64,000 nt of DNA from Candidatus Berkiella cookevillensis (GTDB lineage: Bacteria; Pseudomonadota; Gammaproteobacteria; Berkiellales; Berkiellaceae), in assembly GCF_001431315.2 (NCBI RefSeq), contig NZ_LKHV02000001.1, positions 1,302,001 through 1,366,000 on the forward strand, written 5' to 3'. A program made the translations under genes and the position numbers. The notes beneath the pieces were generated by a model. It was given only the letters and a program-made list of their open reading frames with translations. It did no database searches and was not told the origin of the DNA. Shown piece after piece: positions 9,978 to 19,577 of this stretch (its first letter is position 1; each line of letters starts with the position of its first letter).

Positions 9978-10610
9978 ATGTACAGCATAAAAAAAATAAT
10001 AAAAAAGCTTTCTGTATTGACGTTATTTATCACCCACTTGTTGACGGCACATGCAATGCCAAGCGATCCCACTTTGATTGATTATAAAGTGTCTGGTAGC
10101 GGTCACTCTCCTTATTTTTCGCCTGAAAATGTTGTGCTGATTTTGGGGCGTCCTTATGTGTTAATCATTGAAAATGATTTTGATAATGCGATTAATTTTG
10201 TTTTTGAGAAATTTGGTTCGACGGTCTACACCCATTATCTTCAAGGTGTCTCTGGCATGAGCCAACAAAACATGACCATTCCACCGCATACAAAAGTGAC
10301 CTGGATGTTTGAAGCAAATCAACCGGGTGAGTTTTTGGTTTATGCTATGAATATGGGAGTAGGTCAAAAGGGTGAGCCGAGCAAATTAATCGTTAAATCG
10401 CTTCGAGAATCTGCCAAACCTTTGCCCTCGGATTTAGCCTTCGAAAGCAACGGAAGCAGTCTAAGCGAATCCTTAAAAGCATTACAGCGTGATATACCTG
10501 ATAGAGAGCAGGACGAATCAGCTCAAAAAGCAAAAGAAGCCCAGGAAGAAAATGCGGCGAAGCAACGCAAAGAGCGTAAATTAAAATTCTGGGGTGGTAC
10601 AAGTGATTAA
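9978..10610 (+). CDS. Secreted cupredoxin-like hypothetical protein
   Basis: A 210-residue exported protein. The signal peptide runs to about residue 26 (hydrophobic LSVLTLFITHLLTAHA, cleavage after AHA). The following 110 residues have cupredoxin-like spacing: strand, FSPENVVLILGRPYVLIIEN, an exposed methionine-rich loop (SGMSQQNM), IPPHTKVTWMFEANQPGEFLVYAMN. The classical Cys/His copper ligands are not evident, so metal binding would have to rely on methionines or be absent. The tail (residues 150-210) is charged, helical and rich in Glu/Lys/Gln. ATG 9978 has an AAGGA site. Fold assignment is inference. The nearby bufferin operon also hints at copper handling. Confidence 0.55.
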   Translation: MYSIKKIIKKLSVLTLFITHLLTAHAMPSDPTLIDYKVSGSGHSPYFSPENVVLILGRPYVLIIENDFDNAINFVFEKFGSTVYTHYLQGVSGMSQQNMTIPPHTKVTWMFEANQPGEFLVYAMNMGVGQKGEPSKLIVKSLRESAKPLPSDLAFESNGSSLSESLKALQRDIPDREQDESAQKAKEAQEENAAKQRKERKLKFWGGTSD

Positions 10611-10742
10611 TTTTTCCGTATTATTAAATGATTAGAAGCTATGCTCTAAAGTTTATTGCGGTTGTACTTCAAGTTTTTAGGGTGTATTGCCGATATACAG
10701 TTTAGACAGAATAACCTATTTAATGATAAAGGACTTATGCGC

Positions 10743-11363
10743 ATGGGTAAAATTCCAGCGATAAAACTTGCAGTATTCTCGTTTTTTATAATGCAGTTTT
10801 CTATGCAATCCTGCTATGCAGGCGCTTCCGATGTGCAAAAGAATGATAATGAAAAACCTGTAGACAGGGTTGAGACACTGCCCAATCAATGTGATTTATT
10901 TACACAGATCCCAATTGGTGCTCCTATTGAAGAAGCCGTAAAGTTATTAGGGCAACCATTGGAACAAAATGATATTAGTTTAGTCATATACACTTGGCGC
11001 ATTGATGATAATTTTTTATCTTTACAATATGACAGAGGGCAGCTGACAACTGTTGAAATTGATCAACAATGCCAAGATCAAAAAAATAAAAATAAGAAAG
11101 CTTGTGATTATTTTTTTAAGTTCAAAGCAAACTGGCCTGAATATGCTGCCGTTGAACAGCAGCTTGGCAAGCCTGTTGATTCTGAAAAAATACAACGCGA
11201 TGAATGGGTATGGCGCAATAAAAGTGAGAAAGTATATTTAGAAATTAAAGACAATGAAGTTCAGCACATAGAATGTATTCCTGCTGAAATAAAATATATT
11301 TATGAAGATGCGCCAGAATCTGAAGATGCTTCTCATCCGCAAGATGATTTTGATATGGAATAG
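10743..11363 (+). CDS. Secreted protein with two BamE/SmpA-like repeats
   Basis: A 206-residue exported protein. The N-terminus (IPAIKLAVFSFFIMQFSMQS) is a signal peptide, probably cut after CYA. The body shows two related units of the type seen in BamE/SmpA folds. The first is IPIGAPIEEAVKLLGQP...YTWRIDDNFLSLQYDRG. The second is NWPEYAAVEQQLGKP...EWVWRNKSEKVYLEIKD. The tail is acidic (EDAPESEDASHPQDDFDME). The frame is open from 10656, but ATG 10743 has an AGGA site at good spacing and gives a clean signal peptide. Function unknown; an envelope-assembly or inhibitor role is possible. Confidence 0.55.
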   Translation: MGKIPAIKLAVFSFFIMQFSMQSCYAGASDVQKNDNEKPVDRVETLPNQCDLFTQIPIGAPIEEAVKLLGQPLEQNDISLVIYTWRIDDNFLSLQYDRGQLTTVEIDQQCQDQKNKNKKACDYFFKFKANWPEYAAVEQQLGKPVDSEKIQRDEWVWRNKSEKVYLEIKDNEVQHIECIPAEIKYIYEDAPESEDASHPQDDFDME

Positions 11364-11402
11364 ATTTTGTAAAAATATCGGCTGATTCTACTCTGTATTT
11401 AT

Positions 11403-11647
11403 CTAACCTCCCCCGCCCTTTGGGCACCCTCTCCTGACAACAGGAGAGGGAAAGTGCCATATTGTTATTTTGTTTAGAAAAAATCTATTGAACAACGACA
11501 AACTATGTGGTTGCTCGTCTCTTTCCTATTAAGCCATTTCAGAGATTTGATTATAAAATATTGCTGCCTATTCTTCGTTCGCAAAGCGAACATTTTCCCC
11601 TCTACCAATTTGGGAGAGGGTGACCTGAAAGGGCGGGTGAGGGTTAA
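11403..11647. repeat. Intergenic element with ~30-bp inverted ends, family C
   Basis: The 307-base gap between two convergent genes is mostly this element. The left arm (CCCGCCCTTTGGGCACCCTC) and the right arm, in reverse complement, (CCCGCCCTTTCAGGTCACCC) form imperfect inverted ends. Inside lies a perfect 10-bp hairpin at 11427-11450 (CCCTCTCCTG-ACAA-CAGGAGAGGG) and the motif CGTTCGCAAAGCGAACATTTTC shared in part with the family A repeat. Fragments of the same kind occur at 18621-18676. May terminate transcription from both sides. Confidence 0.6.
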
Positions 11648-11671
11648 ATATGAGATAAGTAAACATATTAT

Positions 11672-12454
11672 TTACTGAACAATAACCTCTGACACCATTT
11701 CTGAATGTATCCAAAATTGTAAATTTGAAATAGCAAAGGCAGGTATTTCTGTCTCTTCCATTATGTCATTTAATTTTTCTAAGCATTCATGAAAGCATAA
11801 TCCTTGGTGCATGCTATTAAAGAGTAGCGCTTGTGCCGGTGTAATTGAATGATAGAGACTTCTCAGTCCTTTTCTCCAAATAAACCAATGTTGAGCTTCT
11901 TCTAATAAATTTGGATTTCTTTGCGCTTCATTGTTTTCAATAGATTTCCAAAGAAAAGGGGTATCCCATTGATAGTGTTTCAATATCACACTGGGATGAA
12001 AGCTGAGCTTCAGTGTTGACCATGCTTCTTCAGGCAAGTTATTTAATTCTGCCTGTGTAATAAGTGGCGCATCTGCTGCATCCAAGGTGCTCATGAGTGC
12101 CCATTCAAAATCGGCCATTTCAGAGAATATGGGATATTCTGAATAGGGTGCGCAATCTTTTAAAAACTGACTAAAATATTGACCAAAATATCGAGCAGAA
12201 AAATGTGTTGAGGGATATGCTTTTAAATAGGATAAAAAAGCATGCTCAAATTGTTCCTCTCCAAGCAAAATAAGCGTTTTTGAATAATCTTGTTGGGTGA
12301 TATCGAGCAATCGAAGTCGATAAGCATCAAAATAGATGTTTAATCTTTTTTCTTTGGGTAAATCATCTTCAACAATAGCAGGGAGTATATCTGCAATCTC
12401 GCCTGTGAGAAGATAACCTTGGAAGCCATTTTGTATATCTATTAACTTTGACAT
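11672..12454 (-). CDS. bufC: BufC/HvfC-type partner protein (DUF2063 family)
   Basis: A 260-residue cytoplasmic protein with the DUF2063 N-terminal signature: IQNGFQGYLL, RLNIYFDAYRLRLLDITQQDY, and YPSTHFSARYFGQYFSQFL. Proteins of this family serve as the recognition partner of multinuclear non-heme iron oxidases (MNIO, DUF692) that modify cysteine-containing precursor peptides. It starts three bases after the stop of the MNIO gene, so the two are surely co-transcribed and probably translationally coupled. C-terminal half (WFIWRKGLRSLYHSITPAQ) is also typical. Assignment of gene symbol follows the bufferin nomenclature. Confidence 0.8.
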   Translation of the reverse strand: MSKLIDIQNGFQGYLLTGEIADILPAIVEDDLPKEKRLNIYFDAYRLRLLDITQQDYSKTLILLGEEQFEHAFLSYLKAYPSTHFSARYFGQYFSQFLKDCAPYSEYPIFSEMADFEWALMSTLDAADAPLITQAELNNLPEEAWSTLKLSFHPSVILKHYQWDTPFLWKSIENNEAQRNPNLLEEAQHWFIWRKGLRSLYHSITPAQALLFNSMHQGLCFHECLEKLNDIMEETEIPAFAISNLQFWIHSEMVSEVIVQ

Positions 12455-12457
12455 ATT

Positions 12458-13462
12458 TTACACAACTTTAAAAATATCATTAGAAGCTGTCTCAAAAGTG
12501 CTATTTTTTATTGATCCTTCGTTGCCGCTCCTTTTGCGCTGCTCATTTACCTCTATGTAAACAGCACTACTCAAAGAATCTGTACCTTGGCTGAACGAAA
12601 AATTATTATTTCTGGGACAGTTTCTAGCAATGTCTTTTGCTTGTTCAAGTTCTAACAGCAATTCTGCAAGTGGCGGAATATGATCATCTCGTTCGATCAT
12701 GGTAGATACTTTTCCAAATCGTTCAACCGCCTTTGCGTATAATTCCCACACGGAATCAATAATGGGGTGGTCATGCGTATCAATAATGTGATCGCCATTA
12801 TTTGTGTGTCCCGCAAGATGAAATTGTTGGACGCGTTCTTTAGGAATAGCCTCTAAAAAAGTAAGAGGATCAAACTTATGATTAAAAGAGCTTACATAAA
12901 TATTATTGATATCCAGCAGGAGTAGGCAATCTGCTTGAGTGCAAAGTTGGGCAATAAATTCCCATTCCGTCATTTCTGAGTTAGCATAAGCTAAATAGCT
13001 AGAAACATTCTCGATGAGTAGCTGTCTACCCAAAAAATCTTGTACCGTGCGGATTCTTTCACTCAAGTAGTTGAGTGCTTCTTGGGTATAAGGCAAAGGT
13101 AATAAATCGTGCATATTTTTATGGTGGATGCCTGTCCAGCACAAGTGATCAGAAATCCATTTTGCATCAATACGAGCTGCCAAATTCTTTACTTGTTTGA
13201 GATAATCCCAGTTGAGTGGATCACTACTTCCGATAGACATTGAAACACCATGCATAACCATGGGATAACGTTCGCTTACTTGATCAAGGTAATATAAAGG
13301 TTTGCCACCAGGGACAAGGTAGTTTTCAGTGAGGGCTTCAAACCAATCAATAGGTGGGTTGCTTTCTAAAATTGTATGGTAATGATCTGTTCTTAATCCT
13401 AAACCAAAACCTAAATAACCAAGTGGACTGCTTGGGCGGGAAGTGTCGGTATTTGATTCCAC
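12458..13462 (-). CDS. bufB: BufB/HvfB-type MNIO enzyme (DUF692 family)
   Basis: TIM-barrel, multinuclear iron-dependent oxidase of 334 residues. Family motifs are plain: GFGLGLRTDHY at the start, FEALTENYLVPGG, MHGVSMSIGSSDPLNWDYL, SDHLCWTG, LLIENVSSYLAY, LLLLDINNIYVSSFNH, FHLAGHTN, DTHDHPIIDSVWELY and MIERDDHIP, which together supply the His/Asp/Glu metal ligands. In characterised bufferin systems this enzyme converts precursor cysteines to thiooxazoles. Starts at GTG 13462, 105 bases after the precursor gene, from which it is separated by a strong hairpin. The extra 45 residues at the C-terminus look divergent. Confidence 0.88.
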   Translation of the reverse strand: MESNTDTSRPSSPLGYLGFGLGLRTDHYHTILESNPPIDWFEALTENYLVPGGKPLYYLDQVSERYPMVMHGVSMSIGSSDPLNWDYLKQVKNLAARIDAKWISDHLCWTGIHHKNMHDLLPLPYTQEALNYLSERIRTVQDFLGRQLLIENVSSYLAYANSEMTEWEFIAQLCTQADCLLLLDINNIYVSSFNHKFDPLTFLEAIPKERVQQFHLAGHTNNGDHIIDTHDHPIIDSVWELYAKAVERFGKVSTMIERDDHIPPLAELLLELEQAKDIARNCPRNNNFSFSQGTDSLSSAVYIEVNEQRKRSGNEGSIKNSTFETASNDIFKVV

Positions 13463-13510
13463 AATGCGCTTTCCGTACTACAGAATATGTTTATATTAAT
13501 TATAAAAATT

Positions 13511-13536
13511 AATAAGGCAGCCGAAGCTGCCTTATT
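13511..13536 (-). terminator. Hairpin with UUCG loop between bufA and bufB
   Basis: Perfect 11-bp stem AATAAGGCAGC/GCTGCCTTATT with a 4-base loop that reads UUCG in the minus-strand transcript, the most stable tetraloop type. It lies 31 bases after the precursor stop and before the enzyme gene and is followed by AATTTTTATAA. Probably a leaky terminator or mRNA-stabilising stem that gives more precursor than enzyme mRNA. Confidence 0.65.
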
Positions 13537-13567
13537 AACTAACAGAGCAAAAAATAATGCCTAAGCA

Positions 13568-13825
13568 TTAGTCTCTTACTGAGCCACCGTTGGCTAAGCA
13601 TTCACTCTTAGTCATATAAACCCAGCCAGAGCTCTTGCAGCTATTACGACCTTTGCAAGAATTGCTAGGTGTTGCACATTCACTAGAACCTTTACAAGCG
13701 TTAACGTTAGAACATTTTACTAACGCTTCTTGAGATTCACCGCAAAGTGTTGTACAACCAGTTGCGAATAAAGCTGCTGCTGTAGCAGCTAATGTAAGAC
13801 CAATTTTGATAGACGTCCGTTTCAT
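13568..13825 (-). CDS. bufA: Bufferin-type RiPP precursor (BufA2-like), cysteine-rich, exported
   Basis: An 85-residue peptide. The N-terminal signal sequence spans about residues 1-23 (KIGLTLAATAAALFATG). After it come eight cysteines, several in the repeated pattern N-x-CKG-x-x-x-C: NACKGSSEC, NSCKGRNSCKSSG, followed by MTKSECLANGG. This matches the BufA2 type of MNIO substrate, thought to be modified in the cytoplasm and exported as a copper-chelating peptide. The sequence FATGC could also be a weak lipobox. AGGAG lies nine bases before the ATG. First gene of the minus-strand bufA-bufB-bufC operon. No DoxX-like fourth gene is present. Confidence 0.8.
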   Translation of the reverse strand: MKRTSIKIGLTLAATAAALFATGCTTLCGESQEALVKCSNVNACKGSSECATPSNSCKGRNSCKSSGWVYMTKSECLANGGSVRD

Positions 13826-14002
13826 GAAACATAACTCCTAACAAGTATTTGTTTGTTAGTTAATAACTAGTACGTGAATTGAACAAGTTGAGTTTCCTAG
13901 GTTCTAAGCTCGAAAACTAAAAAACTAAACCATGTTCCAAGAAGCAGTATCACAAGATTTATAGAGTAATTACAAGCGTTTGTTTTATTTTTTTTATAAA
14001 AT

Positions 14003-14031
14003 TTGTTGGACTGCTTGCAGAATGGTATGAT
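14003..14031 (+). promoter_or_regulatory. Candidate promoter for accA
   Basis: TTGTTG at 14003-14008, a 17-base spacer and TATGAT at 14026-14031 preceded by TGG, an extended minus 10. The predicted start point is about 40 bases before the accA ATG. A promoter is needed here because accA no longer follows dnaE. Confidence 0.5.
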
Positions 14032-14076
14032 TGCCGGGCATTAGGTGGTCATTTGCACGTTTTTAAGAGGTCTTTA

Positions 14077-15030
14077 ATGAATCAAAACTACCTGGATTTT
14101 GAACAGCCAATTGCTGAATTAGTAGAGAAGATCGAAGAATTAAGACATGTCGGTTCAGATTCTGAAATTAATATCAGTGAAGAAATTCTTCGTCTTGAGG
14201 CGAAAAGCAGAGATTTAACTAAATCAATATTTAAGAATCTCTCAGCATGGCAAGTTGCTCAACTAGCACGTCATCCTAAAAGACCTTATACGCTAGACTA
14301 CATTGAACACCTCTTTAGTGATTTTGATGAATTGCATGGTGATCGCGCTTTTTCTGATGATAAAGCGATTGTGGGAGGCATAGCTCGTTTTGAGGGTGAA
14401 CCTGTTATGGTCATTGGCCAACAAAAGGGCAGAGACACCAAAGAGAAAATTGAACGTAATTTTGGCATGATGCATCCAGAAGGCTATCGTCGTGCAAAAC
14501 GACTCATGGAATTAGCTGAAAAATTTGAGCTGCCCGTTATCACATTGATTGATACACCAGGCGCCTATCCAGGCATTGGAGCTGAAGCTCGAAACCAAAG
14601 TGAAGCGATAGCACGCAATCTTTACGTCATGTCGCAGTTAAAGACCCCCATCATTGCCATTGTCATTGGAGAAGGATGTTCCGGAGGAGCTTTAGGTATT
14701 GGCGTTGCCGATCGCGTATTAATGTTGCAGTACAGCTATTATGCAACTATTTCGCCTGAGGGATGTGCTTCTATTCTCTTCAGAAATGCCGAGAAGAAAA
14801 GTGAAGCCGCTGAAATGATGGGCATTACCGCAGATAAGTTGCTTGAACTTGGTTTGATCGATGGCATTATCCCTGAACCTTTAGGGGGAGCACATCGTGA
14901 CATTGTTAAAACGGCTGCTTCTGTAAAAAAATATTTACAAGAAAATCTTAAGCAATTAAAACGCCTATCTCTAGAGCAGTTGATGGAAGAGCGCTATAAG
15001 AAAATTATGGTGCTTGGTACGGATGTTTAA
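14077..15030 (+). CDS. accA: Acetyl-CoA carboxylase carboxyltransferase alpha subunit
   Basis: Transfers carboxyl from biotin to acetyl-CoA to make malonyl-CoA, working as a complex with AccD. The 317-residue protein matches the E. coli length. It starts [19 protein letters not shown] and contains [47 protein letters not shown], and the oxyanion-hole glycines in [16 protein letters not shown]. The frame is open to 14053, but ATG 14077 follows an AGAGG site at normal spacing. In relatives accA lies between dnaE and tilS. Here only the tilS side of that order is kept. Confidence 0.96.
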   Translation: MNQNYLDFEQPIAELVEKIEELRHVGSDSEINISEEILRLEAKSRDLTKSIFKNLSAWQVAQLARHPKRPYTLDYIEHLFSDFDELHGDRAFSDDKAIVGGIARFEGEPVMVIGQQKGRDTKEKIERNFGMMHPEGYRRAKRLMELAEKFELPVITLIDTPGAYPGIGAEARNQSEAIARNLYVMSQLKTPIIAIVIGEGCSGGALGIGVADRVLMLQYSYYATISPEGCASILFRNAEKKSEAAEMMGITADKLLELGLIDGIIPEPLGGAHRDIVKTAASVKKYLQENLKQLKRLSLEQLMEERYKKIMVLGTDV

Positions 15031-15082
15031 AAGTCTTTAAAAGTGTTGACTCTAATATTGTGTCATGCCAGCGAAGGCACAT

Positions 15083-15268
15083 ATTCTTCGTTCGCAAAGC
15101 GAACATTTTCTCACTTTGTAAAGGGAGACGCTCGTGCAGCGTAGCTGCGCCGAGCAGAGGGATTTAGCTGTTTGACCTTAAATCCACAGCATAAATCCCC
15201 CTTGCGCACTTATCAGTGCGCGTCCCCCTTCAAAAAGTGGGATTTTTTATTCGCTACGCTCATCGAGA
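15083..15268 (-). repeat. Dispersed MITE-like repeat, family A, copy 2
   Basis: Reverse-complement copy of the 4561-4740 element, with the same inverted ends, the GCGCACTTATCAGTGCGC internal stem and the AAATCCCTCTGCTCG block. The preceding bases (GTCATGCCAGCGAAGGC) belong to another palindromic repeat also seen at about 21340 and 30121. With that repeat it fills most of the 302-base gap between accA and tilS, and no gene is seen. Confidence 0.7.
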
Positions 15269-15332
15269 GTTCTGTTAAAAATATAACTCTGTGGCGTAAT
15301 CAAAAATGTGACTAAGAAACAGCTTTAAAAAT

Positions 15333-16715
15333 ATGAGATCTGTAACGATGAATGATTGCGTAAATGAAATTTACAGCGCTCTTTTTCAGGCTATTTCTGC
15401 ATTACCTTACCTCGAATTTCCGCATAAACGCACCTTGATTGTTGCCTATAGCGGGGGCAAGGATTCTCATGTTTTATTGCATGCACTTCATGCGCTCTCT
15501 TCTCAACATTCATTTTCGATAAAAGCCTATCATGCACATCATGGGCTTAGTTTATTTGCAGATGATTGGGCACGGCATTGTCAGACTATTTGTAATGATC
15601 TGCAGATCCCTTTAGAAATATTTAAATTAGCACTTCATAAACAAGCGGGCGATTCGCTCGAAGCCTTAGCAAGAAACGCGCGCTATCAAGCATTTGCTGC
15701 GAAATTAGAAGTAGGTGACCTTGTATTGACAGCGCACAGTGAGGAAGACCAAGCAGAAACTGTTTTATTGAACCTTTTGCGTGGCACGGGTTTAAGAGGC
15801 TTATCGGGTATACATTTGCATTCCGATTTAGGTAAAGGAAGCTTATTGCGTCCTATGCTGACTGTATCCCGTAAAAGCATTATGAGATATGCCGCGCATT
15901 TTAATTTAAGATGGATTGAGGATGAGAGTAATCTTAATCTACAATTTAAGCGAAATTTAATTCGAAAGAACCTTTTACCAGTGCTTGACTCGGTTAATCC
16001 AACGGCAGCACATCAGCTTGCTAAGTGTGCACGTTTAGCTTTTGAATCTCAAATGCTTTTAGAAGAATATCTGCATCATGATCTTCAGGAAATATTAGAT
16101 GGGCAATTACGACTTGAGTTGAATGGCTTGGTTAAGCATGCAATCCCTAAAAGAAAAGCATTGTTGCGTTTATGGATTAAAAATGCAGACATTCCTTTAC
16201 CGACTGAGAAAAAATTGATGGATATTCTGGTGCAGGTTTTCACCGCTGCACAGGATAAAAATCCAACGATACAATGGAAAGGCGGAGAGATCAGACGCTA
16301 TCAAAATAAATTATTTTTAAAATCCATATCAGATAAACAGCTTGTATCTTCTGTCCCTGCTACGCAGCAGCCCTTAACTTGGTATTTGGGTAGGCCTTTG
16401 GCATTAGCGCAGGGGCAAGTATGGCGTAGCATACCAACACGGGGTAAGGGCTTGGCTTTGAAACATTTCTCCTTGAATCCCTCATTGACTGTTGCCTTTC
16501 GCCAAGAGGGAGAACGCTGTCAATTAGCAGGGAAAAATCATACACAGAGTCTAAAACAATTGTTCCAAACCTTGAAAATCCCACCGTGGGAGCGTGATAG
16601 CGTTCCCCTTTTTTATCATGATGGACAATTGATTTCAGTGGGGGATTATTGTGTTTCCAATAAGTATCGAGTGACAGCGGAGGATGAGGCTGGCTTGTTG
16701 CTCACAAACAAGTAA
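15333..16715 (+). CDS. tilS: tRNA(Ile)-lysidine synthase
   Basis: Essential enzyme that converts C34 of the CAU-anticodon isoleucine tRNA to lysidine. The 460-residue protein has the N-type ATP-pyrophosphatase P-loop VAYSGGKDSHVLLHAL (SGGKDS at residues 40-45), the HAHHGLS motif, LTAHSEEDQAETVLLNLLRGTGLRGLSG, and the tRNA-binding and C-terminal domains (PTRGKGLALKHF, FRQEGERCQL). Two starts are possible, ATG 15333 and ATG 15348; neither has a strong ribosome site, so the first residues are uncertain. Confidence 0.94.
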   Translation: MRSVTMNDCVNEIYSALFQAISALPYLEFPHKRTLIVAYSGGKDSHVLLHALHALSSQHSFSIKAYHAHHGLSLFADDWARHCQTICNDLQIPLEIFKLALHKQAGDSLEALARNARYQAFAAKLEVGDLVLTAHSEEDQAETVLLNLLRGTGLRGLSGIHLHSDLGKGSLLRPMLTVSRKSIMRYAAHFNLRWIEDESNLNLQFKRNLIRKNLLPVLDSVNPTAAHQLAKCARLAFESQMLLEEYLHHDLQEILDGQLRLELNGLVKHAIPKRKALLRLWIKNADIPLPTEKKLMDILVQVFTAAQDKNPTIQWKGGEIRRYQNKLFLKSISDKQLVSSVPATQQPLTWYLGRPLALAQGQVWRSIPTRGKGLALKHFSLNPSLTVAFRQEGERCQLAGKNHTQSLKQLFQTLKIPPWERDSVPLFYHDGQLISVGDYCVSNKYRVTAEDEAGLLLTNK

Positions 16716-16740
16716 TTTAAGTAACAATTTTGCATTGTCT

Positions 16741-16850
16741 TATGAGTTACTCAACTTTAGTCATGAATAGACTCGAAAGCGACACTTTCTGATACTGCCG
16801 AGCGTTCTTAGGCAAAATTTTGACTAATATCTTTGGAGTAGTAACTCATA
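16741..16850. repeat. 110-bp inverted-repeat unit upstream of pyrG
   Basis: A perfect 11-bp inverted repeat (TATGAGTTACT at 16741-16751 and AGTAACTCATA at 16840-16850) extends imperfectly inward to TTTAGTCA/TGACTAA. It sits in the 252-base gap before pyrG. It could be a tiny non-autonomous element or a regulatory structure. No second copy was noticed. Confidence 0.45.
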
Positions 16851-16967
16851 TTTTGTTAGAATAGCCTCCCATCTAGCACAAACTTCTCAATCATGTTGAA
16901 AAAAGGTTTTTTGATTCCAAAGACCATTTTTCTTAATTTTTTAATCACAGTAAATCATAGGTATTAG

Positions 16968-18602
<1,635 letters not shown>

Positions 18603-18620
18603 CGGGTAAGGATTCGCCTT

Positions 18621-18676
18621 TTCGGCACCCTCTCTCACAAATTGGTAGGGAGGGATGCTCGCTTTGTGAACGAAGA
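18621..18676. repeat. Fragment of dispersed intergenic repeat (families A/C)
   Basis: Contains GGCACCCTCTCTCACAAATT and GCTCGCTTTGTGAACGAAG, which recall the 11.4-kb and 15.1-kb elements. A decayed piece in the 123-base pyrG-kdsA gap. Confidence 0.45.
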
Positions 18677-18725
18677 AAGAATCAGTGCAGTCATACATAT
18701 GTGAAAATGAAAGATAGGGTCTGTT

Positions 18726-19559
18726 ATGAATATTTGTGGATTTAATATTGGCGTGGATCAACCATTTTTTCTGATTTCAGGACCCTGTGTCATTGAATCA
18801 GAAACTTTGGTATTAGAAACGGCGGGTGTTTTAAAAGAAATAACAGCGCGATTAGGCATCCCCTTTATTTTTAAATCATCCTTTGATAAAGCCAATCGTT
18901 CTTCGCATGGTAGCTTTAGAGGGCCTGGTATAGAGCAGGGACTTAAAATCTTAGAAAAAGTAAAAACACAAATTAAAGTACCCGTTCTTACAGATGTGCA
19001 TGAAGATACGCCCCTTGCTGAAGTGGCAAGTGTTGTGGATGTTTTGCAAACGCCCGCCTTTTTATGCAGACAGACCAATTTTATTCAAAATGTTGCGAAG
19101 CAAAATTTGCCCGTTAATATCAAAAAGGGGCAGTTTTTAGCACCCAATGACATGAAGCATGTTGTTGAAAAAGCACGCGCTGTAGGCAATGATAAAATTA
19201 TGGTCTGCGAACGTGGGGCAAGCTTTGGTTACAACAACCTCGTGTCTGATATGCGATCATTAGCTATTATGCGTAGCTTTTCTGACGCCGTTGTTTTTGA
19301 TGCAACACACTCTGTTCAATTGCCAGGTGGTCTTGGCAATGCTTCTGGCGGGCAAAGAGAGTTTGTGCCTGTGCTGGCAAAAGCAGCCATTGCTGTGGGT
19401 ATCGCTGGGCTTTTTATGGAAACGCATCCTGAGCCTGAAAAAGCATTGAGTGATGGGCCTAATTCATGGCCGTTGCATAAAATGGCAAGATTGCTTGAGA
19501 CCTTAAAAGAATTAGATCAAATTACAAAAAAGGAACATTACGCATTTGACGTTGTGTAA
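18726..19559 (+). CDS. kdsA: 3-deoxy-8-phosphooctulonate (KDO-8-P) synthase
   Basis: Condenses arabinose 5-phosphate with phosphoenolpyruvate to give the precursor of KDO, the inner-core sugar of LPS. The 277-residue TIM barrel shows [54 protein letters not shown], and [13 protein letters not shown], all family hallmarks. Its product joins lipid A made by the lpx operon at the left of the window, and its substrate PEP is made by the neighbouring enolase. ATG 18726 is the natural start; 18 bases separate it from eno. Confidence 0.96.
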   Translation: MNICGFNIGVDQPFFLISGPCVIESETLVLETAGVLKEITARLGIPFIFKSSFDKANRSSHGSFRGPGIEQGLKILEKVKTQIKVPVLTDVHEDTPLAEVASVVDVLQTPAFLCRQTNFIQNVAKQNLPVNIKKGQFLAPNDMKHVVEKARAVGNDKIMVCERGASFGYNNLVSDMRSLAIMRSFSDAVVFDATHSVQLPGGLGNASGGQREFVPVLAKAAIAVGIAGLFMETHPEPEKALSDGPNSWPLHKMARLLETLKELDQITKKEHYAFDVV

Positions 19560-19577
19560 TTACATGAGAGGAATAGG

